Assembly: GCA_016934355.1 (NCBI GenBank)
Contig: JAFGTA010000101.1
Coordinates: 1-64,000, forward strand
Source: Candidatus Bathyarchaeota archaeon
GTDB taxonomy: Archaea > Thermoproteota > Bathyarchaeia > TCS64
Reading direction: 5' to 3'
DNA length: 64,000 nucleotides
How positions within the stretch are numbered: position 1 is the first letter of the stretch; the number at the start of each line of letters is the position of its first letter. Positions 24,278 to 32,566 of the stretch are shown piece after piece. Both the position numbers and the translations under genes were made by a program. The notes beneath the pieces were generated by a model. It made no database searches and was not told the origin of the DNA. It was given only the letters and a program-made list of their open reading frames with translations.

Positions 24278-25003
24278 ATGGGTAAGAAAATAAAGGTACA
24301 GAGGAGAGGCCGCGGCGGACACCAGTTCAAGGCCGCGAAGATGAACAAGATCGCACCCACAAAGTACCCGGGTATAACAGATGAAAATCTGACGGGATAC
24401 GTCAAGGAACTGCACCACGAGCCAGGCAGAGGAGCGGCCCTAGCCTACATCGAGTTCGACCAAGGCAAAGGATTCTATGCTTCAGCCATCGAAGGAACCT
24501 ACATAAACCAAGAGATCACAGTGGGTACTGAGGCACCCCTACAGGTAGGGAACGTTCTTCCCCTCGATAAAATACCTGAGGGAACAATGGTCAGCAACAT
24601 CGAGCTGAGGCCGGGAGACGGAGGCAAGATCGCCAAGAGCTCAGGCAGCTTCGGTACAGTGATCGCTCACACTAAGACGCACACCACAATACGACTACCA
24701 TCAAAGAGGACAGTCTCTATCCACAACAACTCACGAGCCACCATCGGCATCGTCTCAGGCGCGGGACGCAAGGAGAAGCCGTACATGACGGCAGGCGACA
24801 GGTTCCACGCCAAGAGGGCTAAAGGGCATAAGTACCCCGTCGCCCACGGCGTGAAGATGCCAGCAGCCATGCACCCCCACGGCGGAGGGCGCCACAGGAG
24901 ACCCGGTAAATCAACCACGGTCTCTAGGCACGCGCCTCCGGGCGCCAAAGTCGGCCTCATCGCAGCAAGGAACAGTGGCAAACGCCAGAGGAGGAGAAAC
25001 TAA
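24278..25003 (+). CDS. rpl2: 50S ribosomal protein L2 (uL2)
   Basis: 241 residues. The C-terminal GVKMPAAMHPHGGGRHRR segment contains the conserved His required for peptidyl transferase function. SGSFGTVIAHTKTHTTIRLPS is the SH3-like middle. The N-terminus MGKKIKVQRRGRGGHQFK is basic and binds 23S rRNA. A GTGTGAACG stretch precedes the ATG. Normal length for archaea. Confidence 0.96.
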   Translation: MGKKIKVQRRGRGGHQFKAAKMNKIAPTKYPGITDENLTGYVKELHHEPGRGAALAYIEFDQGKGFYASAIEGTYINQEITVGTEAPLQVGNVLPLDKIPEGTMVSNIELRPGDGGKIAKSSGSFGTVIAHTKTHTTIRLPSKRTVSIHNNSRATIGIVSGAGRKEKPYMTAGDRFHAKRAKGHKYPVAHGVKMPAAMHPHGGGRHRRPGKSTTVSRHAPPGAKVGLIAARNSGKRQRRRN

Positions 25004-25040
25004 GGGGTTAAATAACCCCTGTCTGTAAAGGTGAATGAAA

Positions 25041-25424
25041 ATGCCCAAAGACTTCAATTATCGCGGAAAGACAGTCGAGGAGCTTCAAGCCATGTCCATG
25101 GACGAGTTTATACAGCTACTCCCGTCGAGGATGCGGAGGAGCCTACGCCGTGGACTCAGCCCCGGGCAGAGGATAATCCTCGAAAAGCTTCGCAGGGAAA
25201 CGGGAAAGCCACTGAGGACCCACGCTAGAGACATGATCATACTGCCCGAGATGATCGGGAAATCGATCCATGTGTACACCGGCAAGGAGTTCAAAGAGGT
25301 AAGAGTCACCGAGAAGATGCTCGGTCACTACCTCGGTGAGTACGCCATACCCATGTCAACTGTACGGCACGGCCGTCCAGGGATAGGCGCCTCCAGAAGC
25401 AGCATGTACATACCCTTGAAGTAG
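25041..25424 (+). CDS. rps19: 30S ribosomal protein S19 (uS19)
   Basis: 127 residues from ATG 25041. The earlier ATG at 25035 is only 1 nt from the GGTGA site, while 25041 has proper 7-nt spacing. [25 protein letters not shown] and [22 protein letters not shown] are S19 signatures in the 30S head. It is followed by a T-rich stretch and a 218-nt gap before L22, where transcription appears to end and restart. Confidence 0.95.
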   Translation: MPKDFNYRGKTVEELQAMSMDEFIQLLPSRMRRSLRRGLSPGQRIILEKLRRETGKPLRTHARDMIILPEMIGKSIHVYTGKEFKEVRVTEKMLGHYLGEYAIPMSTVRHGRPGIGASRSSMYIPLK

Positions 25425-25642
25425 TCTTTTTTATTCTACTTCTTATACACAGATATTCTGTATACAATCTTAGTTCACAGAAAGCGTTCAGGAAAAAATG
25501 CACTGTCCGCATAGCAGAACGTGGTTCTAGTATCTTCTTAACCGAATTGTAACGACGTTGTAAATAGTATCTTCCTCTGAAATATACCATTGATAACGTT
25601 TTTATATCAAGCCTCGATTCAATGTAGGCGAACGGTGCGTAT
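25425..25642 (+). promoter_or_regulatory. terminator and new promoter inside the ribosomal cluster
   Basis: No gene fits in these 218 nt. Just after the S19 stop is CTTTTTTATT, a T-rich archaeal-type terminator. At 25598-25613 the string GTTTTTATATCAAGCC carries a TATA box about 40 nt before the L22 ATG. The same 16 bases occur upstream of the LSm gene at 56046, which supports a real promoter. The L3-S19 and L22-SecY groups are therefore probably separate transcripts. Confidence 0.65.
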
Positions 25643-26104
25643 ATGCCATCCTGGAAATACTCAGTGCAAGGGCTAGACCCAGACAAGACTGCTTTAGCCA
25701 GCGGCAGGGATCTAAGGATCAAGCCGAAGACTGCAAGAGAGATCTGTCACAGCCTGAACGGAATGAAGCTAGAGGACGCTAAGGACTACCTAGGGGACGT
25801 CATCGAACAGAAGAGGGCGGTGCCCTACTACAGATATCGAGGTAAGGTCCCGCACAGAAAGCAGCTTCAGGGACACGACGCCGGAAGATACCCGGAGAAG
25901 GCTGCGAAAGAGATCCTCAGGATACTCGAGTCTGTGGAGGCCAACGCCGAGTTCAAGGGGCTATACGCGGAAAAGCTCAGGATAATCCACATGGCTGCCC
26001 ATCATGGCAGAGTGATAAGAAAGTTCATCCCTAGGGCATTTGGCCGGGCCTCTCCATACTACAAGCACCTGACCCATATCGAGGTCGCAGTCGAGGAATA
26101 CTAA
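25643..26104 (+). CDS. rpl22: 50S ribosomal protein L22 (uL22)
   Basis: 153 residues. ASGRDLRIKPKTAREICHSL is the archaeal L22 N-terminal motif, and HMAAHHGRVIRKFIPRAFGRA with SPYYKHLTHIEVAVEE is the long beta-hairpin that lines the exit tunnel. It is the first gene after the internal promoter. The stop codon overlaps the S3 start by 1 nt (TAATG). Confidence 0.95.
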   Translation: MPSWKYSVQGLDPDKTALASGRDLRIKPKTAREICHSLNGMKLEDAKDYLGDVIEQKRAVPYYRYRGKVPHRKQLQGHDAGRYPEKAAKEILRILESVEANAEFKGLYAEKLRIIHMAAHHGRVIRKFIPRAFGRASPYYKHLTHIEVAVEEY

Positions 26105-27105
26105 TGTCAGTTGTCAAGCGTATTATTCAGGATAGCATCGAACGCGTCAAGGTCGACGAGCTTTTACTTGACGAGTATGAGCAGGCCGGCTACGGTGGCA
26201 TTCAGCTTACTAAGACGCCTTTGGGCGCCCAGATAAACCTATTCGCTATGAGGCCTGGAAGGGTCATCGGGAAGAGGGGCAGGGCCATCAAGAAGGCGTC
26301 GGAGCGTCTCGAGTTCGAGCTCGGGCTCCCCAACCCCCAGATAACTGTGGTCGAGATCGAGGTGCCTGAGATGAATCCTCAGATCATGGCTTCTAGGGTC
26401 GCTAACGCCCTTGAGCGTGGCGTCCACTTCAGGAGAGCCATCTTCTGGAGCCTCCGCAGGATAATGGACAGCGGCGCACTGGGATGCGAGGTTATACTAA
26501 AGGGCCCACTCAGGAGCGCCAGGTCTAGGTTCGAGAAGGTCGTCGAGGGGTACGTCCCCAAATCCGGTGACCCCGCGCTCACCTATGTTCGCTCCGCCAC
26601 AATGCACGTTAAGATGAAGCGTGGCGTTCTCGGAGTAACAGTCAGAATAGTGCCCCCTGACGCAAAGTTCCCAGACAAGGTTAACCTAGACAACCTGCCC
26701 GAGATCGAGTACCAGCTCCCAATTCCGGAGCCGGTAGCCGAGCCGGAGATGGTTGAAGAAGCTCCGGAGGAGCTGGTAACAGAGGAGTCGGTGACTGAAT
26801 CCGCAGTGGAGGCGGCTGAACCGGCTGAGCCTGTCGCTGAACCCGAGCCGCTGCTTGAAGAAGAGGCTCCTGTGATTGAAGAGGAAATCATCGAAGAGCC
26901 GGAGGCACTCGTAAAGTTAGAGGAGCCGGCTTCGGAAGCAGAGAAAACAAAGCCAGTACCAGCGGAAGAACCTGTTAAGGCAGAGGCGAAGCCTGCTGAG
27001 GAAAAGCCTTCGGAGCCATCCGAGGAACCTATAGAGGCTGAAGCGAAGCCTACTGAGGAAAAACCTTCAGAGTCTTCCGAGGAACATGAGGAGAAGGAGG
27101 AGTAA
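26104..27105 (+). CDS. rps3: 30S ribosomal protein S3 (uS3) with long acidic tail
   Basis: 333 residues, over 100 longer than typical archaeal S3. Residues 1-205 are canonical: KH-domain NLFAMRPGRVIGKRGRAIKK and the C-terminal domain with GCEVILKGPL and ATMHVKMKRGVLGVTVRI. Residues about 207-333 are a low-complexity Glu/Pro/Ala tail with two near repeats of EAKPxEEKPSExSEE (around 293-328). The tail should be disordered and strongly negative, on the mRNA-entry side of the 30S. The frame is intact to the stop, 3 nt before L29. Confidence 0.95.
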   Translation: MSVVKRIIQDSIERVKVDELLLDEYEQAGYGGIQLTKTPLGAQINLFAMRPGRVIGKRGRAIKKASERLEFELGLPNPQITVVEIEVPEMNPQIMASRVANALERGVHFRRAIFWSLRRIMDSGALGCEVILKGPLRSARSRFEKVVEGYVPKSGDPALTYVRSATMHVKMKRGVLGVTVRIVPPDAKFPDKVNLDNLPEIEYQLPIPEPVAEPEMVEEAPEELVTEESVTESAVEAAEPAEPVAEPEPLLEEEAPVIEEEIIEEPEALVKLEEPASEAEKTKPVPAEEPVKAEAKPAEEKPSEPSEEPIEAEAKPTEEKPSESSEEHEEKEE

Positions 27106-27108
27106 TAG

Positions 27109-27309
27109 TTGCCCATTCTCCGCATGAAGGAAATCCGCGAAATGGACTCCGACGAGAAGGAAGAGAAACTCCAGGAGTACAGAACCGAGTTGACCAAGAT
27201 GAAGACCATGGTCAAGGCTGGCGGCTCCGTGGAGAACCCCGGAAGAGCAAAGGCTCTACGGAAGACTATAGCTAGGATACTCACTGTTATTAACGAGGAG
27301 GAGCAGTAG
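27109..27309 (+). CDS. rpl29: 50S ribosomal protein L29 (uL29)
   Basis: 66 residues from TTG 27109; ATG 27124 is a shorter option. MKEIREMDSDEKEEKLQEYR and NPGRAKALRKTIARILTVINE form the two-helix L29 hairpin with the conserved arginine-rich turn. L29 binds near the tunnel exit and the SRP site. The eIF1/SUI1 gene, often placed after L29 in Euryarchaeota, is absent here; rnp1 follows directly. Confidence 0.92.
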   Translation: MPILRMKEIREMDSDEKEEKLQEYRTELTKMKTMVKAGGSVENPGRAKALRKTIARILTVINEEEQ

Positions 27310-27591
27310 TTGGCTCTCCGTACCCCGCAGAACATCCTCCGGCATGAACTCATAGGCTTGGAGGCAGAGGTCTTGGATTACAGTAACCACTGTAACACAA
27401 AGATAAGGGGTACAGTGATCGACGAGACCATGAACACCCTCGTCATCGGTGGCGACGGCGCAAAACGTGTCGCCAAGAAAAACGCTGTGTTCAAATTCAA
27501 ACTCAACGGTAAATCCGTGAAAGTCGAGGGCAGAGCCCTCGCAGGAAGACCCGAGGACCGGGTCAAGAAAACAATAAAGAGAAGATGGTAG
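27310..27591 (+). CDS. rnp1: ribonuclease P protein component 1 (Rpp29 homologue)
   Basis: 93 residues from a TTG start directly abutting the L29 stop. ILRHELIGLEAEVLDYSNHC starts the Sm-like barrel, followed by GTVIDETMNTLVIGGDGAKR and NAVFKFKL. This is the Rnp1/Rpp29 family, which with Rpp21 binds the specificity domain of RNase P RNA for tRNA 5' maturation. Its placement between L29 and S17 is the standard archaeal order. Confidence 0.92.
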   Translation: MALRTPQNILRHELIGLEAEVLDYSNHCNTKIRGTVIDETMNTLVIGGDGAKRVAKKNAVFKFKLNGKSVKVEGRALAGRPEDRVKKTIKRRW

Positions 27592-27607
27592 GGCGAGACT
27601 ATATTTG

Positions 27608-27919
27608 ATGACCCTTAAGAAACCTGAACTAGAATGCGACGAAATCGACTGCCCGTTCCACGGCAGCCTAGCAGTGAGAGGCAGAACCCTAGAAGGAACC
27701 GTGGTAAGCACGCGGATGCACAAGAGCGTCGTAGTCCAGATGTCATACACTAGATACGACAAGAAGTACGAGCGGTACGCCCGAATGAGAAGCAGGATCA
27801 CCGCTCATAGCACGCCCTGCCTGCCTATCAAGCTAGGAGACATAGTTAAGATCGCCGAGTGCAGGCCACTGAGTAAGACAAAGAACTTCGTAGTTGTCGA
27901 GATAGTCAAGGAGGCGTAA
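27608..27919 (+). CDS. rps17: 30S ribosomal protein S17 (uS17)
   Basis: 103 residues from ATG 27608, with a TTG 3 nt earlier as an alternative. CPFHGSLAVRGRTLEGTVVS and RMHKSVVVQMSYTRYDKKYERY are archaeal S17 motifs, and PCLPIKLGDIVKIAECRPLSK is the conserved OB-fold end that contacts 16S rRNA helix 11. The 5' part includes the archaea-specific Cys residues (C12, C17 region). L14 begins 4 nt after its stop. Confidence 0.95.
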   Translation: MTLKKPELECDEIDCPFHGSLAVRGRTLEGTVVSTRMHKSVVVQMSYTRYDKKYERYARMRSRITAHSTPCLPIKLGDIVKIAECRPLSKTKNFVVVEIVKEA

Positions 27920-27923
27920 CCGG

Positions 27924-28343
27924 GTGTCGAAGAGGATAAAGCGTAGGATTCTACCGAGGCGCGGAATCTCTGGCGGTCTAACCATCGGTAGCGTGATCAA
28001 CTGCGCCGACAACACTGGCGCGAGGCGTCTCAAGATAATCCAGATGATCGGCTACAAGGGCAGGAGGAGAAGGCTGCCCACAATCGGTGTAGGCGACCTA
28101 GTCACCGTGTCCTGCCGCGAAGGCACACCAGAGATGAGGAAGCAGCTGTTCAACGCCGTTATAGTAAGACAGAAGCGTCACTACCAGAGAGTCGACGGCA
28201 CAAGGATACAGTTCGAGGACAACGCCGCAGTGATACTCACACCCGAAGGCACCATGAGGGGTTCAGACATCAAGGGACCCGTGGCGCGGGAGGCTGTGGA
28301 CCGCTGGGGCAGGCTCGGAAACATCGCGAGGATGGTTGTCTAG
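27924..28343 (+). CDS. rpl14: 50S ribosomal protein L14 (uL14)
   Basis: 139 residues from GTG 27924. NCADNTGARRLKIIQMIGYKGR is the L14 signature, and VIVRQKRHYQRVDGTRIQFEDNAAVIL is the core barrel. GPVARE and the final region are the L19-contact end. It lies at the subunit interface. The next gene, L24, begins immediately at the base after the stop codon. Confidence 0.96.
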   Translation: MSKRIKRRILPRRGISGGLTIGSVINCADNTGARRLKIIQMIGYKGRRRRLPTIGVGDLVTVSCREGTPEMRKQLFNAVIVRQKRHYQRVDGTRIQFEDNAAVILTPEGTMRGSDIKGPVAREAVDRWGRLGNIARMVV

Positions 28344-28724
28344 ATGAGCAAGATAGTCACTAAGCCATCCACGGCAAGGCGTAACATGTACAACGCCCCT
28401 AACCACAAGAAGAGGAGATTCATCTCGGCCCCGCTCTCACCGAGTCTGAGGGCTGAGCACGGCACCAGATCAATGCCTGTCGTGGTCGATGACACCGTCA
28501 CGATCACAAAGGGAGACAGAAAGCTAGCCGAGGGACGCGTACTCAGGGTAGATACCAAGGACGGTAAAATATACGTCGAGGGCGTCACAAGGACAAGGCA
28601 GGACGGCTCGACGGTGCAGATTCCTTTGAGGGCAGAGAACGTCATGATCACGAGGCTCCACCTGGATGATCAGTGGAGGAGAGCCATGCTGGAGCGCAAG
28701 AGCTTCAGCGCTGAGGAGGATTAA
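28344..28724 (+). CDS. rpl24: 50S ribosomal protein L24 (uL24)
   Basis: 126 residues. The N-terminus ARRNMYNAPNHKKRRFISAP is the archaeal/eukaryotic L26e-type extension. The KOW motif region reads SMPVVVDDTVTITKGDRKLAEGRVLRVD. RENVMITRLHLDD-like text (AENVMITRLHLDDQWR) ends the core. One of the first proteins in 50S assembly. It abuts L14 and lies 2 nt before S4e. Confidence 0.95.
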   Translation: MSKIVTKPSTARRNMYNAPNHKKRRFISAPLSPSLRAEHGTRSMPVVVDDTVTITKGDRKLAEGRVLRVDTKDGKIYVEGVTRTRQDGSTVQIPLRAENVMITRLHLDDQWRRAMLERKSFSAEED

Positions 28725-28726
28725 AC

Positions 28727-29464
28727 ATGGGAAACAAAGGACCGACGAGGCATCTCAAGCGACATAACAGTCCGTCTTACTGGCCCATTCACCGGAAGAG
28801 TGGCGCCTGGTCTGTGCGCACGAGCTCTGGGCCGCATACACTTCACACTTCGATGCCTATCAACGTCGTCATACGAGACCAGCTGAAATACGCTAAGACG
28901 GCTAAGGAGGCCAAGATTCTGATTAAAGGGGGAAAGATGACTGTTGACGGCAAGCCTCGGGAAGACGAGAGGTTCCCCGTTGGGCTTATGGATGTAGTCA
29001 CTTTCCCCGAAACAGGTGAGAGCTTTAGAGTTCTCCCTGACCATGGTGGGAAGCTCAGGCTTCTACTTATTACCGCGGACGAGGCAAAGTTCAAGCTTGT
29101 GAGGATTACAGGGAAGACGACGCAGCCAGGCAGAAAGACGCAGCTAAATCTCCACGACGGGCAGAACATCGTTGTCTCGGCGGAGGCAGACAACTTCAAG
29201 GTCGGCGATGTCCTCAAGATAAAGATCCCAGAGAAGGATGTCGTGGATCACATAGAGTTCAAGGAGATGCAGCAGAGCATTGTCACAGGCGGCCGCAGCC
29301 AGGGCACGCAGGGAATGATCATTGGCTTGGGGCCTGAGCCAGGCTGGAAGAAGACCTGTAGCATAAGAACCCTTGAAGGTGAGGATATCAGAACCCTCTC
29401 TCAGTACGTTTTCGTCGTAGGCTCAAAGGAGCCCGTTATCACGCTTAACGCTGGTGAAGAGTAG
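28727..29464 (+). CDS. rps4e: 30S ribosomal protein S4e
   Basis: 245 residues. GPTRHLKRHNSPSYWPIHRK is the S4e N-terminus, followed by an S4 RNA-binding domain (IKGGKMTVDGKPREDERFPVG) and a KOW-containing C-terminal half (LNLHDGQNIVV). This protein is found only in archaea and eukaryotes and supports the archaeal assignment. The stop overlaps the L5 GTG start by 1 nt. Confidence 0.95.
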   Translation: MGNKGPTRHLKRHNSPSYWPIHRKSGAWSVRTSSGPHTLHTSMPINVVIRDQLKYAKTAKEAKILIKGGKMTVDGKPREDERFPVGLMDVVTFPETGESFRVLPDHGGKLRLLLITADEAKFKLVRITGKTTQPGRKTQLNLHDGQNIVVSAEADNFKVGDVLKIKIPEKDVVDHIEFKEMQQSIVTGGRSQGTQGMIIGLGPEPGWKKTCSIRTLEGEDIRTLSQYVFVVGSKEPVITLNAGEE

Positions 29465-29985
29465 TGTCTGAAAATCCCATGAAACAGATGAAGATCGGTA
29501 AGGTCGTCGTCAACATCTCAGTAGGCGCATCCGGCGAACCTCTGGACAACGCCATGACTATACTACGGCAGATAACCGAACAAGAACCATGCCAGCGGAC
29601 AGCGAAGCAGACAATCAGGCAGTGGGGTATACGAAAGGGAGAACCCGTGGCCTGCCTGGTTACGCTACGAGGAGAGAAGGCCGACGAGTTCATCCGGAAG
29701 GCGTTCCGCGCTGTGAGGAACACTGTGAACCCCCGCAGCTTCGATAATGACGGAAACTTCGCTTTCGGTATCAAGGAGCACATCGATATACCTGGAACCA
29801 GGTACGACCCTAAGCTTGGCATCATAGGGATGGATGTAATGGTTACCGTCGAGAGGCCAGGTTACAGGGTCAGCAGGAGGAAGAGGGCTGGGTCCAAGGT
29901 AGGGAGCAGCCACAGAGTGACCCCAGATGAGTCTATCAAGTACATCGAGAAGACGTACGGGGTTAAGGTAGGTCAAGATCAATGA
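29464..29985 (+). CDS. rpl5: 50S ribosomal protein L5 (uL5)
   Basis: 173 residues from GTG 29464. [42 protein letters not shown] and [21 protein letters not shown] are L5 motifs. It binds 5S rRNA in the central protuberance with L18. Basic C-terminus. The end overlaps the S14 start by 4 nt (ATGA). Confidence 0.95.
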   Translation: MSENPMKQMKIGKVVVNISVGASGEPLDNAMTILRQITEQEPCQRTAKQTIRQWGIRKGEPVACLVTLRGEKADEFIRKAFRAVRNTVNPRSFDNDGNFAFGIKEHIDIPGTRYDPKLGIIGMDVMVTVERPGYRVSRRKRAGSKVGSSHRVTPDESIKYIEKTYGVKVGQDQ

Positions 29986-30146
29986 GCAACCAAATCCAAC
30001 CCAAGGAAAGGCACTACGGCAAGGGTAGCCGCGGGTGCGTCAGGTGCGGCACCAGACAGGGCCTCGTCAGACGCTACGGCATCAACCTGTGCCGTCAGTG
30101 CTTCCGCGAAGTAGCGGAGAAGATGGGTTTCAAGAAGTATAGGTGA
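29982..30146 (+). CDS. rps14: 30S ribosomal protein S14 (uS14), zinc type
   Basis: 54 residues. The text [20 protein letters not shown] followed by [21 protein letters not shown] contains a four-cysteine zinc site, CxxC (CVRC) and CxxC (CRQC). It is the short zinc-binding archaeal S14 of the 30S head. It overlaps L5 upstream and the S8 GTG start downstream by 4 nt each. Confidence 0.95.
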   Translation: MSNQIQPKERHYGKGSRGCVRCGTRQGLVRRYGINLCRQCFREVAEKMGFKKYR

Positions 30147-30535
30147 ATGTATTGGATCCCCTAGTTAACGCGCTTGACACCATCATGTCCCACGAGGGAA
30201 GGCGGAGGAACGAGTGCATCATCACTCCCGCCTCTGGCCTTGTGGGCCATGTGCTCCGTCTCATCCAGAGCAAGGGCTACGTGGGTGAGATCGAGTATAT
30301 CGATGATGGTCGTCAGGGAAAGTTCAGGGTCCAGCTGTTCGGCAGGATAAACGAGTGCCGCGCGGTTACTCCCCGGTTCAAGACCAGGGTCTCCGAGATG
30401 GAGAAATGGGAGAAGCGGTACCTGCCAAGCAGGAACCTTGGAACCGTGATCCTCAGCACCCCTAAGGGCGTCATGGATCACAACCAGGCTAAAGAAGAGA
30501 ACGTGGGCGGCGTACTGCTGGCCTACGTCTATTAG
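30143..30535 (+). CDS. rps8: 30S ribosomal protein S8 (uS8)
   Basis: 130 residues from GTG 30143, which gives [20 protein letters not shown], matching archaeal S8 N-termini. TTG 30152 is a shorter option. [25 protein letters not shown] text ([18 protein letters not shown]) and the final [21 protein letters not shown] are the S8 core and C-terminal motifs. Central organizer of the 30S platform. Confidence 0.95.
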   Translation: MNVLDPLVNALDTIMSHEGRRRNECIITPASGLVGHVLRLIQSKGYVGEIEYIDDGRQGKFRVQLFGRINECRAVTPRFKTRVSEMEKWEKRYLPSRNLGTVILSTPKGVMDHNQAKEENVGGVLLAYVY

Positions 30536-30545
30536 GTGAAAAGAT

Positions 30546-31079
30546 GTGACTGTTCAGATAGTAGAAAACACTGTAACGGTACCCGATGATGTAGACCTGA
30601 CCCTTGATGGATATAAGGTCGCAGTCACAGGAACCAACGGGAAGATAGAGCGAGACTTTGCGCACGCGAACCTGAAGCTCGCCTATCAGGACAAGGTCCT
30701 CCGCGTGTATGCCGAGAACCCCCGGAAGAAGCAGGCATCCCTAGTCAACACAATATCGAGTCATGTGAAGAACATGATCAAGGGCGTGACCGTGGGCTTC
30801 ACGTACAGGCTCAAGATAGTGTTCATCCACTTCCCCATGAACATCCAGATTCGGGGAAACAAGGTTGTGATAAACAACTTCGTGGGCGAGCAGAGAGCCA
30901 GGGAAGCTAAGATAATCGAAGGGGTAACGGTTCAGGTCGACGGGGACGACATCATAGTCACGGGCTCGGACATAGAGAAAGTAGCCCAGACGGCGGCTAA
31001 CATCCAGCAGTCCACGAGTATCCGTAACAAGGACCTACGCAAGTTCTTGGACGGGTTATACGTGTACAGGAAGGAGTGA
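30546..31079 (+). CDS. rpl6: 50S ribosomal protein L6 (uL6)
   Basis: 177 residues from GTG 30546. It has two duplicated L6 domains. MIKGVTVGFTYRLKIVFIHF starts the first conserved core, and VNNFVGEQRAREAKI-like text (VINNFVGEQRAREAKIIEG) is the second. IVTGSDIEKVAQTAANIQQS is the archaeal C-terminal motif near the sarcin-ricin loop. The GTGA at its end may couple to L32e. Confidence 0.95.
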   Translation: MTVQIVENTVTVPDDVDLTLDGYKVAVTGTNGKIERDFAHANLKLAYQDKVLRVYAENPRKKQASLVNTISSHVKNMIKGVTVGFTYRLKIVFIHFPMNIQIRGNKVVINNFVGEQRAREAKIIEGVTVQVDGDDIIVTGSDIEKVAQTAANIQQSTSIRNKDLRKFLDGLYVYRKE

Positions 31080-31084
31080 GGCGA

Positions 31085-31528
31085 ATGAGCGAAGATAAAA
31101 AGAGGTTAATGAGGCTTAGGAAGAGGATGAGCCAGAAGCGGCCTCACTTCAAACGGTTCGAGTCATGGAGATTCGTAAGGATCAAGGATCAGTGGCGTAA
31201 ACCCACGGGCATAGACAACAAGATGCGCACCGAGGAGCAGGGTTGGCCAAAGTCTGTGAAGATCGGATACCGTGGGCCGGCCGCGGTTCGAGGCCTCCAC
31301 CCTTCAGGGAAGGAGGAAGTAACCGTGTGGAACCCAGCTGACGTGGAGAAGGTCGACGCCGAGACGCAGGCCGCCAGGATCGGTGGCACAGTCGGCGGAA
31401 AGAAAAGGGAAGCCATAAAAGAGAAGGCTGAGGAGCTTAACGTCCATATACTCAACCCCGGCGTAGTGGAGACCGAGGACGAGTTCGAGGAGCTAGTCGA
31501 CGAGGAAGAGGAGGAAGAAGAGGAATGA
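31085..31528 (+). CDS. rpl32e: 50S ribosomal protein L32e
   Basis: 147 residues from ATG 31085, preceded by a GGAGTGAGG ribosome-binding stretch. A GTG at 31076 would add three residues. KRPHFKRFESWRFVRIKDQW and WPKSVKIGYRGPAAVRGLHP are L32e signatures. The C-terminus ends in an acidic run of Asp and Glu (about 136-147), longer than many homologues. Archaeal/eukaryotic-specific protein. It overlaps L19e by 4 nt. Confidence 0.94.
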   Translation: MSEDKKRLMRLRKRMSQKRPHFKRFESWRFVRIKDQWRKPTGIDNKMRTEEQGWPKSVKIGYRGPAAVRGLHPSGKEEVTVWNPADVEKVDAETQAARIGGTVGGKKREAIKEKAEELNVHILNPGVVETEDEFEELVDEEEEEEEE

Positions 31529-31983
31529 ACCTACGAAGCCAGCGGAGACTAGCGGCGGATGTTCTTGGATGCGGCGTCCACAGGGTTTGGATCAACCCTG
31601 AGAAGGCGGACGAGGTGAGCATGGCTATCACCCGCGAGGAGATAAAGAAGCTCGTCAACGAGAAATCCATAAAGGCTCTCCCCGAGAACAGCCAGAGCAG
31701 AGGAAGGGCTCGCGTCCTCGCCGCGAAGAAGAAGAAAGGCAGGCGCATCGGCCAGGGCTCCAAGAAGGGAAAGAAGTTCAGCGTGGTGCCCCGGAAGACC
31801 CGGTGGATGAACCGGATAAGGGCGCAGCGCAGGAAGCTCATGGAGCTGAGGGAGAAGAGGATAATCGCGGTGAACACGTACCGCAGTCTCTACAGGAAGG
31901 CGAAGGGCGGAGAGTTCAGGAGCATCGCCGAGCTGGAGCGGTATATAAACGACAACAACCTGAGGAGGCGTACCTTTGGCTAA
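31525..31983 (+). CDS. rpl19e: 50S ribosomal protein L19e
   Basis: 152 residues. NLRSQRRLAADVLGCGVHRVW is the L19e N-terminus, and WMNRIRAQRRKLMELREKRI with YRSLYRKAKGGEFRSIAELE is the long-helix half that makes an intersubunit bridge. Very basic centre (KKKGRRIGQGSKKGKKFS). Archaeal/eukaryotic-specific. The end overlaps the L18 TTG start by 8 nt. Confidence 0.95.
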   Translation: MNLRSQRRLAADVLGCGVHRVWINPEKADEVSMAITREEIKKLVNEKSIKALPENSQSRGRARVLAAKKKKGRRIGQGSKKGKKFSVVPRKTRWMNRIRAQRRKLMELREKRIIAVNTYRSLYRKAKGGEFRSIAELERYINDNNLRRRTFG

Positions 31984-32566
31984 AGGGCCAAACTACCGCG
32001 TCCCCTACAGGCGCAGGAGGCAGAAGAAGACTGACTACGCCGCCAGGAGGGTGCTGGCAACATCTGAGCACCCGAGGTTTGTCGTGAGGGTCTCGGACAG
32101 TAGCATCATCGTTCAGGTGGTGAAGTCCGAGATAGAGGGAGACTATGTTCTAGCCCAGGCGAGCAGCAGCGAGCTGAAGAAGGGCTACGGCTGGATGGCT
32201 AGCGGGAAGAACGCCCCGGCGGCGTACCTCCTAGGGCTGCTGGCCGGTAAGAAGGCTCTCGCGGCAGGCGTAGAGCACGTAAACCTAGACATGGGGCTCA
32301 AAAAGGCAACCACGGGCAACAAGGTGTTCGCGGTGGCGAAGGGAGCCATAGACGCCGGGCTTGACATTCCATGCGACAGCGATATCATTCCGCCGCCGGA
32401 GAGGATAAACGGCAGCATAATCGCAGAGTACGCTGAGAATATGGAAGACCCCCTAGAGTATGAGAGAAGGTTCTCGGTTTATCTCCGTCGTGGACTGAGA
32501 CCTGAGGCCCTCACAGGCCACTTCGAGGAGGTCAAAGCACGCATAGAGGAGAACAAATTTGAGTAG
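31976..32566 (+). CDS. rpl18: 50S ribosomal protein L18 (uL18)
   Basis: 196 residues from TTG 31976. AKGPNYRVPYRRRRQKKTDY is the archaeal L18/eukaryotic L5 N-terminus that binds 5S rRNA. GLLAGKKALAAGVEHVNLDMG and FAVAKGAIDAGLDIPCDSDI are its conserved core. The C-terminal extension (YERRFSVYLRRGLRPEALTG onward) is typical of archaea. It overlaps S5 by 8 nt. Confidence 0.95.
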   Translation: MAKGPNYRVPYRRRRQKKTDYAARRVLATSEHPRFVVRVSDSSIIVQVVKSEIEGDYVLAQASSSELKKGYGWMASGKNAPAAYLLGLLAGKKALAAGVEHVNLDMGLKKATTGNKVFAVAKGAIDAGLDIPCDSDIIPPPERINGSIIAEYAENMEDPLEYERRFSVYLRRGLRPEALTGHFEEVKARIEENKFE

